64,000 nt of DNA, from contig NC_092877.1 of assembly GCF_028372415.1 (NCBI RefSeq), forward strand, positions 248,863,010-248,927,009, read 5' to 3'. The notes under the pieces are model-generated. The model saw only the letters and a program-made list of their open reading frames with translations. It was not told the origin of the DNA and searched no databases. Below are positions 23,581 to 35,525 of the stretch, piece by piece (position 1 is the stretch's first letter; every line of letters starts with the position of its first letter). Origin of the DNA: Notamacropus eugenii (taxonomy: Eukaryota; Chordata; Mammalia; Diprotodontia; Macropodidae). The translations under genes and the position numbers were made by a program.

Positions 23581-24188
23581 TCCCAGGCCTAGAGGCCTGT
23601 GGGCTACCCGAGTCTTCTTACCTCACCTCCAGAGATCTTTGGTTGGCCAAACCGGATGCTCGTATGAGACAAAGGACGTTCCAGAGTCGAACAAGGGTTG
23701 AGCTTTATTTCAGGGTCTAGTTACAAGTGCAGGGGTATTCTTCCTTAGGAGGGATAGAAGAATCTCCCAAGGAGGCAAAGATCTTACAATAAGAGATTGG
23801 AAGTAGAAGTAAAAGTGGGGAGAGGGGGGGAGGGGAGACAAGGAGAAGAGGAAAAGCAGAGCCTTGTGTCCTCTTTGGCTCCTCACGTGCTAAGAGAGCT
23901 TTCAGGCTTCCCTGATCCTACTTAACTCTCCAGTCGCATAGTTTGCATCTAAATACCGTGCTGTTAGATAACAATAGTGTGCCCAGATCCGGGACAATCT
24001 TGAGGGCAGGGAGATCTCTCTCCCATCACGTTTCTCACGGGAAGAGGCGGAAATACACGAGATAGCTCGGTTCACCTCGATTCCCAGCTGTTTCCTGGGG
24101 GGGGTCTCGTGAGAGCTCTAAGATTTAGAAGTTCCCACCTTTACCCACCCGAGACTGTCCACACGGAATTGAGCTTCCAACCCCAACA
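23581..24188 (-). mobile_element. Solo LTR (endogenous retrovirus fossil)
   Basis: A GC- and CpG-richer island about 600 bp long. Read on the minus strand it begins tgttggggttgg and carries an AATAAA motif (complement near 23705). The hexamer ctttcc occurs at 23575-23580 and 24189-24194, which would fit a 6-bp target duplication. If the canonical TG...CA ends are required, the left end is 23598 instead. No internal retroviral genes are present. Class uncertain. Its retained CpGs suggest moderate rather than great age. Confidence 0.65.
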
Positions 24189-24543
24189 CTTTCCAAATAA
24201 GCTTTTTCTTAGTCATGAGAGTAGAACTAGCAAGTGTTGACAATCTTATTGCACTCTTCAAAAATCAACAGAAGACTTCAAATAACCTATTGCTTTTGGG
24301 ATACTTGGAGACATCATGACTCAAATATCTGCAAAGTACAAAAGTTCAATATGAAATCTTTCCCCCTAATCCACAATAACACAGATTCCTTCTGCAATTA
24401 CCTCTTCTTCATCAAAACTCCTCCTCTCTTGATTCTGAAATGTTTCTTACCTTGTCCTGGAGAAATCCTACTTGTAATGATATTGTTAAAAAGCAAAGCT
24501 GATGAATCTCTTGAGACCCACATTCTTTCTTTCTTTCCGTCTG

Positions 24544-25010
24544 TGTGGGATAAGTAACCCTTACTGAAATTAAACTCAGAGGCTTCTCAAAGTAGAAGGA
24601 AAAAAGGAATTTATTACAGTCTCATGAGAAAGTGCACTTCCTAGGAGACCATGGGTGGTGTAAGCAAGGGAGTGCACCTGAGCAGAGTGGAATACAGCAT
24701 TATATAGTTCCTAATGGGGAAGACGACTAATTTTTCCATTGGCTAGGAATCCAGGCATACAGTCTAAGTGTGGAAATCTAACTCAGAGACAAAGAACATG
24801 GAAAGGGTCCTTGCTCACTAATGAGAGATTTTGTTACCAAATATATCATTTAAGGGAAGAATGGCATAAGGGGTGGTAAAGGGGAAGGGTACACCAGGTC
24901 ATGTGACCAAAAGTTTGGTGGTTCTCTTCCACCCTGGAGCATTTTATTTGACTAAAGGGTACACTTACTTATTTTAGCTTTGGCAGGAAGGGTGGAGTTT
25001 TGGAGAATTC
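24544..25010 (-). mobile_element. Probable second solo LTR (fossil)
   Basis: On the minus strand the block ends '...gtaagggttacttatccca' and contains 'actgtaataaattcc', an AATAAA motif near its 3' part. No internal genes. The right boundary is unclear, and so is the family. Confidence 0.45.
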
Positions 25011-25047
25011 ATGCTTAAGGGCTCTTCACTTAACCTGATTTCACTCA

Positions 25048-25175
25048 CCTTTTTTTTCTTCCTTACATTCCTTCCTTCCTTCTTTTTGTCCTTCCTTCCC
25101 TTCCTCCTTCTCTCTTTTCCTTACATTATTCCATCCCTCCTTCCTTCTTTCTCTCCCTCTTTCTTCTCCCTCCCG
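25048..25175. repeat. (CCTT)n-like polypyrimidine tract
   Basis: Almost pure pyrimidine on the plus strand, dominated by CCTT and CTTT units. An imperfect purine counterpart follows at 25225-25266. Confidence 0.9.
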
Positions 25176-25224
25176 TCTCTTCCTTTATCAGCTAGCGTGG
25201 GAGAAACTTAAGTGTTCTGAAGAA

Positions 25225-25266
25225 TTGGGAAGGAAGAAAGGAAGGAAGCAGAAAGAACAGAGGAAA
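25225..25266. repeat. (GGAA)n-like polypurine tract
   Basis: Begins 'ttgggaaggaagaaaggaag'. Together with 25048-25175 it forms a long imperfect inverted repeat with a loop of about 50 bp. Confidence 0.85.
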
Positions 25267-26449
25267 AATTGCAAAAATAAACCTGTCTACTTCATAGATT
25301 TGTCCTGGGACAGCCACATTGAGCAAACTTATTAAAAAAAAACCCACCAAAAAACAGAGTATGGTCACTAAGGTATCCCCTAAATGCATGAAATCAAACC
25401 ATTAATCAAGTTATGTGCAATGAGATTAATTAACAGTCCTTGTAAAGTGTTATTTCAGATTCATGATACAACAGGTGACTTGTAATGAATGTAGAGGAGG
25501 GGAGAGGAGGGAAAGTCTTAATGGAACAGGAGTGCAATTACTGATGATAAGTCAACACCTGAACTGATTAAATTTGTTTATAAAAGACAGGCCTGAATAA
25601 ATTCTAAGTAACTGCTTCCCTCACAAAACAGAAAAATTGTAGCTTAGCAAGAATGACTTTGTCTGAATGGCAATCTTTGAAAGAACATGAAGTTAATTTT
25701 TCAGGTTAAAGACAATGCAAATGTTTAAAAGTTCTGTGAAAGAATACTCTTTCTAGACTAATGGAAACTAAATGTTTGCCTTTCAGTTTTCTAAAGGGGA
25801 TTCGCACTAAGAAAACAAAAACTTAATATTCATACTTTTCTCTACCTGTGAAGATGTTTATAAGGAGAATCTGGGAGCAGAGAGCATCAAGAAATTGTGA
25901 AAATGAGTATTAGGTTAAGTATTTAGAGACAAGAACACAGTCAATATTAGACATAAAGAGGCTCTTTTTAAAGTCCCCAAACAAGGATTATTACAATTAG
26001 ATTTTTGTGTTTTTTTTTTAATCCTTCATATCCATTCATATCCTCTGGCTTACCTAAATACGAATTATGCCTTGTTGAAAGGATAAAACTCCCGAATAAC
26101 ATATTAGCTATTACTTATCTACATCTAAGTATAAATGACTGTATGTTGGGAAATTGAAGAGAGAGTACGAAGTCTTTGAAAACTGGTAGAGATGAAGAAA
26201 TATGTAGATGGAATTGGTAAAGGAGAAAGAACATTGAAAAGGTAAATTATTAAAGTACCAAAACCATAATCTGTTCCTACAGTCTAACTACCCTTTAATA
26301 ATTCAGGGTGAATGTGAAGATAGCAAAGCATCAACCAAATGATATCTAGGTAGCTAACCTTCAAAAAATTGAATGTATCTCACCTCTTCTCTATATATAC
26401 CTTCCATTTTATTTTATTTCTTTTGAGGAAAACACTGTTCTTCTAAGTC
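25267..26449. other. Unassigned AT-rich sequence
   Basis: No element or gene recognised between the purine tract and the L1 that starts at 26450. Confidence 0.5.
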
Positions 26450-29318
26450 CCTCCCATGGTTCCATGCCTATTTCCCGCCAGACTATTATCCAGTTTTCCC
26501 AGCAATTTTTGTCGAACAGTGTGTTCTTATCCCAGAAGCTGGGGTCCTTGGGTTTATCAAACAGGACGTTGCCATACTCCTTGCCTACTATGTCTTGATT
26601 GCTCAGTCTGTTCCACTTGTGTACCCTTCTGTTTCTTAGCCAGTACCAAGTGGTTTTGACAATTGTTGTTTTATAAGACAGTCTGAGATCTTAAATTGCT
26701 AGGCGACCTTCCCTACCATTTCTTTTCTTTAGTCCCTTTGATATTCTGGACATTTTGTTATTCTGGATGAATTTTGGTATTATTTTATCCAGTTGTAGAA
26801 AAAAATTATCTGATTTTTTAATTGGTATGGCACTAAATAGGTAAATTATTGTAGGTGTAGTTGTGATTTGTATTCTATTAGCTCAGCCTACCCATGAGCA
26901 ATTGATGTTTTTCCACTTACTTAGATCTGACTTTATTTGCACAAAAAGTGTCTTGTAATTGTGTTCATATAGTCCCTGGGTTTGTCTTGTCAGGTAAACT
27001 CCAAAGTGTTTTACAGTGTCTACCCTACCTCTAAATGGGATTTCTCTTTCTGTGTCTTGCTGTTAGGGTATGTTAATAATGTGTAGAAATGTAGAAAATA
27101 TGTGGGGGTTTATTTTGTAACCTGCAGCTTTGCCAAAATTGTTTACTACTTCAAGTAGTTTTTTACTTGAATCTCTGGGGTTCTCTAAGTATATCATGAT
27201 ATCATCTGCAAACAGTGATAACTTTTTTATTCTTTCCTATTCTTATTCCTTCAATTTTTATATCTTGTCTAATTGCAACAGCTAACATTTCTAGTACCAT
27301 ATTGAATAATAGTGGTGATAATGGACATCGTTGTTTCCCCCCTGAGCTATTGGAAATGCATCTACCTTATCTCCATTGCATAAAATGCTTGCTGAAGGTT
27401 TAGGTAGATACTGCTTATTATTTTATGGTAAGTTCCCTTTATTCCTATGTTCTCCACTATTTTTAATAGGAATGGGAGTTTTATTTTGCAGACAGCTTTC
27501 TCTGCATCTATTGAGACAATTGTGTGTTTTTTGTTAATTTTATTGTTGATATAATCGATAATACTAATAGTTTTCCTAATAATGAACCAGCCGGGCATTT
27601 CTGGTACGAATCCCACCTGATCATAATGTATTATTATTGTGATAAAATCTTGTACTCATTTTGCTAAAATCTTATTTAAAATTTTTGCATCTATATTCAT
27701 TAGAGAAATTGGTCTATAATATTTTTTCTCTGTTTTGTCTCTTCCTGGTTTAGGTATCCAAACCATATTTGTATCGCAGAAAGAATTTGGGAAGACTCCT
27801 TCCGCCAAAATAGTCTGTATAGTATTGGAATTAACTATTCTTTAAATGTTTGATAGAATTCACTTTTAAATTCATCTGTCCCTGAAGGTTTTTTCCTACG
27901 AAGTCCACTGATGGCTTGTTCCATTTCACTTTCTGAGATGGAGTTGTTTAAGTATTCTGTTCAACTTCCTCTTTTGTTAATCTGGGCAATTTGTAGGTTT
28001 TTTTTTTTTTTTCAAGTACTCATTCATCTCATTTAAATTGTCGAATTTGTGGGCGTAAAGTTGGGCAAAGTAATTTCTAATTGTTGTTTTATTCCCTCCT
28101 CAATAGAAGTGAGTTCACCCCTTTCATTTTCGATATTAGTAATTAGATTTTCCTCTTTCTTTTTAATCAAATTTACCAAAGGTTTACCAATTTTATTAGT
28201 ATTTTTCATAAAACCAACTATTGGTTTTATTTATTAATTCCATAGTTTTCTTAATTTCAGTTTTGTTAATCTCTCCTTTGGTTTTCAGTATTTCTAACTT
28301 GGAATTTACTTGGGGATTTTCAATTTGTTCTTTTTCTAGCTTTTTCAGCTACATGCCCGAGTCATTGATCTCCTCTTTCTCTATTTTATTTATGTAGGGA
28401 TTCAAAGATATACAACTTCCCTTAATAACTCCTTTTACAGTATCCCATAAGATTTGGTAGGTTGTCTCATTATTCTCATTCTCTTGAATGAAGTTGTTGA
28501 TTGTTTCTACGATTTCTTCTTTCACTCACTCCTTCTTTAGAATTAGACTTTTTAGTTTCCAATTGATATTTTGCTTATCTTCCCATGGTCTTCTATTACA
28601 TATAGTTTTTATTGCAATATGATTTGAGAAGGATTCATTGATTATCTACGCCTTTCAGACCGGATTGTGAAGTTGTTATGTACAAGTACATGGTCAGTTT
28701 TTGTATATTTGCCAATTACTGCTGACAAAAATTACATTCCTTTTTGTTGCCATTCAATTTTCTCCAGAGATCTATCATATCCATCTCATCCACAGTTTTG
28801 TTTACCGCCTTAACTCCTTTCTTGTTGATTTTGAGGTTAAATTTATCAAGTTCAGAGAAGTGGAGGTTGAGGTCCCCCACTAGTATAGTTTTGCTGTCGG
28901 TTTCTTCCTTCAACTCCCCAAACCTCTCCTTTAAGAATCTGAATGCTTTACCACTTGAAGCATACATATTTATTAATGATAGTCCTTCTATGTCTATGGT
29001 TTCTTTTAGCAGAATATCGTTTCCATCCATATCTCTTTTGGTTAGATCTATTTCTGCTTTTGCTTTGTCTGAGATTAGGATTGCTACTCCTGCCTTTCTT
29101 ACATCAGCTGAAGCACAATATATTCAGCTCCACCCTTTGACCTTTATCCTATGTGTATCTCCCCGTTTCAAAAGTGTTTCTTGTAAGCAGCATATTGTTG
29201 GATTATGGCTTTTAATCCATTCTGCTATCCATCTCTGTTTTATGTGAGAGTTCATTCTATTCACATTCACAGTTATGATTGGAATCTGTGTATTTCCCTC
29301 CATCCTCTTTCCCACCAT
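26450..29318 (-). pseudogene. L1-B ORF2 remnant (endonuclease and RT part)
   Basis: Starts MVGKRMEGNTQIPIITVNVN at ATG 29318 and shows CCLQETLL and GDLNLHFSELD. Sequence homologous to the RT region follows down to about 26450. Stops and frameshifts are numerous; the longest open piece is about 104 codons (29030-28716). The C-terminal Cys-rich region is absent because the element ends early. Confidence 0.88.
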
Positions 29319-29870
29319 TTGTGCTTTTAGCTCTCCTGTTTCCCTTCACCTCCTCAATAGTTTTCACTTTTCGCCACTACCGCCTTCAGCCTTCCCTTCC
29401 TTCTTTTTGACCCCCTCCCTTTTACTCCAATTTTCCTTACTGATTCTTCCCTCCCTTTTAGTTTCCCTCCCCTTTTCTCCCCTTCCCCTCCTACTGCTTA
29501 TAGAGCTACTTAGGATTATATTCTTAAGTGGTTTTTTTTTTTCCTCTCTTTGAACTGAATCAGATTAGAGTACCTCTCAAACAATTCTCATCTCCCTTCT
29601 CTCTTATCCTCTACTCTAATTTTGTACTACTTCCTGTGATGTAATTTACCATTTACTGCTTCCTACTTTTCACACCTCCTGTTATAATCCTTTCGCATAC
29701 TAAAGTCATATTTTTAACGTGACATCATTTACTTTATACCCGTTCCCTCTATGTATATCTTTTTTATATGTCATAAGACATACGCAATTCTCAAGATTAA
29801 CAGTTTGCCTAAATCGAGTAAAAAGTTTTTGTTTTTTTTTTGTTTTGTCCCCACCGCCACTTTTTACCTT

Positions 29871-30906
29871 TTACGCTTGTCTTGAGACCTACATTTCAAG
29901 ATCAAATTTTCTATTAAGTTCTGGCGTTTTTGTCAGGAGGGTCTGGAAATCTCTTACTTAGTTGAATGACCATCTCCTTGCCAGAAATGTTATACTGAAT
30001 TTTGCTTGGTAGTTGATCCTTGGTTGTAGTCCCAACTTCTTTGCCTTATGAAATATTAGATCACAATTTCTTCCATCTTTTAATGTAGAAGCTACAAGGT
30101 CCTGTGTGATCCTGACTGTAGCTCCTTGATATTGCAATGGTTTCTTTCTGGCTGCCTGTAGTATTTTCTCCTTCACTTGATAGTTCTGGAATTTGGCAGT
30201 GATATTTCTTGGGGTTTTGAGTTTGAGATCTCTTTTGGGCGGTGAACGGTGGATTCTTTGATGACTATTTTGCTCTCTGGATCTAGCACTTCTCAGCAGT
30301 TTTCCTTGATGATTTTCTGGAAGATGTTGCCCAGGCTCTTTTTTTCATCATGGCTTTATGACCAGTCATTAAATTTCTTAAATTTTCTCTCCTGGATCTA
30401 TTAATCAGATCAGTTGTTTTTCCAATTAAGTAATTTACATTTTCTTCTGTCTTTCCATTCTTCAGATTTTTTTTGACTGATTCTTGCTGTCTCATAGAGT
30501 CATTAGTTTCTACTTGCCCAATTCTAATCTTGATCAAGTTATTTTCTTCAATTAACTTTTGCATCCCTTTTCCATCTGTCCAATTTTTCCTTTTAATTAG
30601 TTATTTTCTCCAAATAATTTTTGTACTTCCCTTTCCATTTGTTCAATTTTCCTTTTCAAAGAGATGTTCTCATCAGTGAATACTTTTTTTTATACTTTTG
30701 AAATCATTGGCCAGTTTTTGTTCTATTTCCTTCTTCAGCTGTTCCAAGACAACTGTTTTTGCATTCGAGCAGTTCATGGTTCCTTCTGTATTTTCAGATG
30801 GAAGTACAGTCTCACTACTGAACTCTTTGCTATTTTTGTTTTGGTCCTTTTCCCCATAGAAAGATTCTATGGTTTTTTCCCTCTTCTTTTGCTTTTTCTT
30901 CTTCAT
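29871..30906 (-). pseudogene. L1-B ORF1 remnant
   Basis: ATG at 30904-30906 begins MKKKKQKKREKTIESFYGEK, and further blocks (SVKKNLKNGKTEENVNYLIG, KEKILQAARKKPLQYQG) lie downstream in different frames. The frame is broken at several points. The coiled-coil repeat region around 30540-30660 is shorter and more diverged than in the intact copies. Confidence 0.88.
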
Positions 30907-32191
30907 GATGTTGATTGTGTTTTGTGGCTTCCAATTCTTTCAGTTAGAAGCTACAGAAATTGGTGTTGAGCTGACTTGTGTGAAAAAGCTAAGAGCAAGT
31001 TTTCGTTTTGTGTTTTTTGGGCTAGCCCTGGGATTAGCTTGCTAAGCATGGGGGAAGGGTGGTCTGATCAAGGACGATCACCTCAACTGAACTGAGGCAA
31101 AGGCAAGATCAGTGGATGGTGATCACAGCTGCCCTATCGTCTTTCGGTTTCTCTTGCAGTGCTCAGGCTCACCTAGATACTAGTGGTAGTTTCCAACCCT
31201 CCTGGGGCTCCTCTCCTGGTCCTGAGGCTTACCTGGGTCCTAATGAGAGTTTCCTCTGCCCTGGCGCCCCTTTCCTTCCAGTTTGCCTCTGCCACAGTAG
31301 GAGGAATCCCCCTTAACTATTTTCTTAGCCTCAGGTGTTATAAGACTATTTGCCCACTCTGTGGTTCCCACTGATCCAGGAATTTTCTGGGGAAATATTT
31401 TATGGTCCTTTCAAGGTCATCAATGGGGGAGGAGATGGCATTTATTGATCACTCTGCCATTCTGTCTCTGGAAAGTTCAAGTAAGTGACTTACAGACGTT
31501 TAATCCTCGGGCTTAAAGCCTCAGGAGCTGCTGCATTGATACCTGGTGTTCAGTGGCTGTCACTCAATGGGCTCTGTTGGTCTTTCACCTTGGGTTGGCT
31601 GTCTGTCTGTTCTGCCTGCTGCTCTTTCAGGTTTCCTGGGGCCTTTCCGCTCTACTGCGCTGGATGCATTTGCTGCATTGTGTGATATTGGCTCACCCCC
31701 ATGAAACAGATCCTCCCTGTGAACCTTGCAGTCTGTCCTGGCCTTTGAGTCTGCTACAGTCTGTCTCCTATTGGATTCTGCACTTCCAAAATTTGGTGAG
31801 ATTCTCTTTTTAGAGGTATCTGAAGAAGTTTGTCTAAGAGCTTAGGTGAGTCATTGCTCTCAGTCTGCCATCTTTGCTCTGCCCCAATATCATAAGTTTT
31901 GTTGAAAAATTAGCCTTCTTGGTGTCAACCTGCTTTCTCTGTGCCTTGCCCAGGATTTTTTCTCTTATCTCTCTGCCAGTCTTGTTCTTTCTTTTCTTCT
32001 CTATCTCTCTGTAATTGCTAACTGTCTTTAAGAATCAGTTCCCTTGAGAGCCACTGGAGCCGCGAGCACGACTTTTCGGCGGTTCCGGGACAAGTTGCCG
32101 CAGGTACCTCTTGCCTCGGTAGCAGTGACTCCGCGAGGAGGGCGCTGCGGAACCCCTCACTCCCACCACCTGCACCAGGTTTGGCTAAAAC

Positions 32192-32533
32192 ATGGCATCT
32201 CTGTTTGTAAAGAAAATGATGCTTATCATCAGCAGTCCTCTTTTCCACATGAGCAGATATTCAGCAAAACCTTCCTCAATCTCTGCATTCCTGTTTGCAT
32301 CACGACAAAGTACAGTCCCCATAAATGCAGGTCCCATGAAGTATAGCTCAATAATTCATCCATTTCTTTCACGTTACCTATTTCCATCCTTTCATCCTGC
32401 TCTTGGGTTCAAAACAAAAGCTGTTCTAAAGAAGCGCTGCAAGGACTGTTATTTTGTGAAAAGGCGTGGACGATGGTTTGTGTATTGTGCAACAAATCCA
32501 AGACACAAGCAACGGCAGTTGAAGACTCTTTAA
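32192..32533 (+). CDS. MRPL36: Intact MRPL36-like reading frame (mitoribosomal protein bL36m) in a retrocopy
   Basis: A 113-codon frame ATG-TAA. bL36m is a small zinc-ribbon protein of the large mitochondrial ribosomal subunit. The C-terminal half reads LGFKTKAVLKKRCKDCYFVK and on through a full bL36 signature, C-x2-C-x12-C-x5-H. The zinc ligands C83, C86, C99 and H105 are all present, and the end is PRHKQRQLKTL. The N-terminal ~60 residues are Ser/basic-rich and look like a mitochondrial targeting region. Length is close to the human protein (about 103 residues), with a few extra C-terminal residues. ATG 32192 is the natural start, as it matches the family start MA(S/N)LF. No promoter is evident outside the copied leader. 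Confidence 0.8.
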   Translation: MASLFVKKMMLIISSPLFHMSRYSAKPSSISAFLFASRQSTVPINAGPMKYSSIIHPFLSRYLFPSFHPALGFKTKAVLKKRCKDCYFVKRRGRWFVYCATNPRHKQRQLKTL

Positions 32534-33094
32534 TTTCTGAAATGACATTCAATATACTGCCCATCCTTCAGAAAACTTAATTAATTGAAGAAAGCAAAAA
32601 CTGAAACAAACGAAACCAGTCAAATGTTGGAAATAATACTATTAAATAACAGTATCATAAAAATTGATGATAAAATAGTTTTTATTTCTGTAACTGTCAT
32701 TTAAGAAATACATTTTAAAAATCTTATCCTCAGTAGGTGGTTGAATGACTGGACCCAAAGAGGATTCATTAATGGGTCTGTGAAACTGGAGGGCCCCAAT
32801 ATGCTTGATTCTGGGCTAAATTTAAATCTCTTAGTAATTTGGATAAAGGCATTGTAACAACAGAGGATTCTATCGGGTGTAGGAGCAGTACTACTCAGAA
32901 ATGATTGTTTAAAAAAAAGTACTATTAACATTTTAAAGGATTAAAAGATGCTTAAGAGGCTTGAGAGACTGTCATAGCAAGATGTTTAAAACTGTATTAA
33001 TTCTAGAACTCAGCTCTATACAAAGGAAATGTATGGATGATATGAGTAATGAAAGGAAATACTCAGATATGGATTGTGCAAATATGAGTTTTGT

Positions 33095-33250
33095 TCACCA
33101 AGAGCATAGTACAGTGAAAAGAACACTGGACTTAGGAGGCCTGGAATCAAGTCCCAACTCCAATTATAGCTTTGCCCTCCGCCTTCCTTTCACCACACAA
33201 GTCCCATAATTTCTCTGGTCCCTGGTTTCTTCATCTGTAAAATGAAGTGG
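33095..33250 (+). repeat. MIR SINE in the retrocopy 3' UTR
   Basis: Shows 'agtgaaaagaacactggact', 'ggcctggaatcaagtccca' and 'ttcttcatctgtaaaatgaa', a plus-strand MIR. Confidence 0.75.
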
Positions 33251-34459
33251 CTGAACTTGATGATCTCAGTAGTCCCATGTAGCTTTCATATGCTATACTA
33301 TTTCCACTGCATGAAATCTTTGAATAGGAGATGAGCTTCATCTTAAAATTCAGTAGTTCTATAAATGCTTTGATCTTTGATGTTGAAGACACTGTGCTAA
33401 GTACTAGGGAGTTCAGGAGTGACATTACAAACAAATACATAGATTTAGAAAACATTTATATAACAATTACATTCAAACCTCTGGGGGAGGGGGTGAAGAG
33501 ACAGACTTCACAAACTGGAGCCATATACCAAACTGGGGAAGGCAAAAAATAGACCCAAGAGATTTCATAGTTGAGAGATTATTGATGACTTTAAAGAGAA
33601 TAATCTCAAATTACAAGGGGTTAAGAAGTAGAGTGAGTGTAGAGTCTTCCTAGGAATTTGGAAGTAAAAGGGAAAAACATATAAATTGGTAGCTTGAGGG
33701 GAATCACAGGATCATGTTAATATGTTTCTGTACAAGCAAGTGTGTAGGTAGTGATAAGTATTAGTTATTTTTTTGGTGGGGGGAGTAGATAAGGAAAGAT
33801 TGAGGGGACAAAATACTGGAGGAGACAAGGGATGCAATCAAGGGTACAATTAAGAGGGATTGACTGACAGAACAGCCACTTTTTTCTGACACAATAAAGG
33901 AGAGGATGGGTGAACAAGGGGTTTTAATGTATGAAGTAGGGAAATCAGAAATAAGGCCATCTATTGATGGTGGGAGTAGGGAAGAATTGGGGGTTTGAGG
34001 AAAGAAGAGATTTGGAGCAGATATTGAGGGGATTTGGATAGAGACTTTCAAGGAAATTTGTTTTTCCATATAGCACTAAAGGCATCCTTGGGATTGGATA
34101 CAAAGTTGTAGCAGACCCACTTTGATTGGTGCTGTAACTTCATCCAGTATATTGAACAGCTTGGAGATAGGAGTAAAGGTATCCTGATGGTGATGGTGAC
34201 TTAAGCCAGTGAAAGGAACCACTGCCTTACATAGTTGTAAATAAATCTCCACAACTATTTGAGAAACGAGTATACACCTAAAACAACATAAACAGGTTCA
34301 GGAAGAATTTAGATAAATTTATGAATGGTAGGTCTCATGTAATGCCATTAAGGGAAGCCAAGTGGGTTTGTGGGTTCCAAGACCAACCCAAAGCTAAGCT
34401 GTGAAATACATATTTAGTTGTATTCAGTTGCTTCGCTACTCCAGTTACAGGCCTAACAA

Positions 34460-34610
34460 GGTTGCTAAGCTAAGAATAGGAAAACTTTGGTTTAACTCCC
34501 AGTTCTGTCGCTTACCAGCTGTGTGACTTTGGAATTCAGGGACTGGGAACTGAACCTAGTAGTCACTTATCTCTGAGCCTTCTTTCCTTATCTGTTAAAA
34601 AAAGAATCAA
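34460..34610 (+). repeat. MIR SINE in the retrocopy 3' UTR
   Basis: 'taactcccagttctgtcgct' is followed by 'taccagctgtgtgactttgg' and 'ttccttatctgttaaa', plus-strand MIR order. Confidence 0.7.
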
Positions 34611-35045
34611 GGAAACATGTATTAATCACCTGCTATGTGGCAGATACTGTTCTAAGGGCTGGAGATGCAACAAAAATGAAGCAGTTTCTGCCCTCAAGGA
34701 ACTTACATTCAATTGAAGGTGACGATCTTTACATGTATTGGTATATACAAAATTAATACAGAGTAATTTGAGGGGAAGACAGCAGCTGAAATGGTCTCAG
34801 GTAAAAAAATTTCTTTAAGAGATGTAAAATCTTAGAGATTAGGAGTAGAATCTTAGGTGAGGAATAGGAAGAGGATTAAAGTATAGATTTTGTGAAGGAG
34901 AGTATTGTATAAAGCTGGAAGGTAGGTTGGAGTCAGGTGGTGAAGGGCTTTAAGTGCCAAAGGGCTTTATATTTACTTCTCAAAATAATGAGCCACTGGA
35001 GTTTATTAAATAGGGGAATGACCTGATCTATTTTTTAAAAGGGAG
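34611..35045 (-). repeat. L2/CR1-type relic in the retrocopy 3' UTR
   Basis: 'cacctgctatgtggcagata' and 'gccctcaaggaacttacatt' lead into 'ggtgaagggctttaagtgcc' and 'gagccactggagtttattaa'. The last two are the reverse complement of the family seen at 10785-11165. Confidence 0.6.
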
Positions 35046-35269
35046 TAGCACTCCCCAGATGACTATTGGATGTGACCAGTTTGAATAATAGGAGGTGTCT
35101 ATAGCCAAATAGAAGAGTCTGTGATTTATAGAAAAATAGAAGATTCTGTCTTTTGGGGGTGCTGGAGAGCAGGTTACAGAAGGAAAATAAATAGTACACA
35201 TATTCTAGCTAGATTTTCCTTCTATAACCTCTTCTTAGCATCCCCTAAGGGTCACAGGAAAGGAAGGAA

Positions 35270-35525
35270 ACAAGTATTTATTAAGTGCCTACTATGTGCC
35301 AGGCACTGTGCTCAGCACTTGTTACCTCATTTTATCATCACAACCACCCTGGGAGGCAGGCACTATTATTATCCCCATTTTACTTTTGAGGGAACTGAGG
35401 CAGACAAATTAAATGACTTGCCTAGCGTCACACAACTAGTAAGTGTCAGAAGCCAGATTTGAACGCAATTCTTTCGACTTCAGGTGCAGTGCTCGAACCA
35501 TTGTTTCAGCTATCTGCCTCTGCTT
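35270..35525 (-). repeat. Near full-length MIR SINE in the retrocopy 3' UTR
   Basis: About 255 bp in minus-strand MIR order: 'gtgcctactatgtgccaggc', 'tattatccccattttac', 'ggaactgaggcagac', 'tcacacaactagtaagtg', then 'gtgcagtgctcgaacc'. The best-preserved SINE in the window. Confidence 0.85.

Larger units (their letters stand above)
26450..31885 (-). mobile_element. Decayed L1 with intact 5' end but missing 3' end (L1-B)
   Basis: Read on the minus strand it starts at 31885 (ggggcagagcaaagatggca) with a 5' UTR down to about 30907. ORF1 remains (30906-29871), a purine-rich spacer (29870-29319) and ORF2 from ATG 29318 follow. The match to the other L1s stops at about 26450, in the region homologous to 50170 of the nearly intact copy, so about 1.37 kb of ORF2 end and 3' UTR are absent. 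No target-site duplication seen. Confidence 0.9.
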
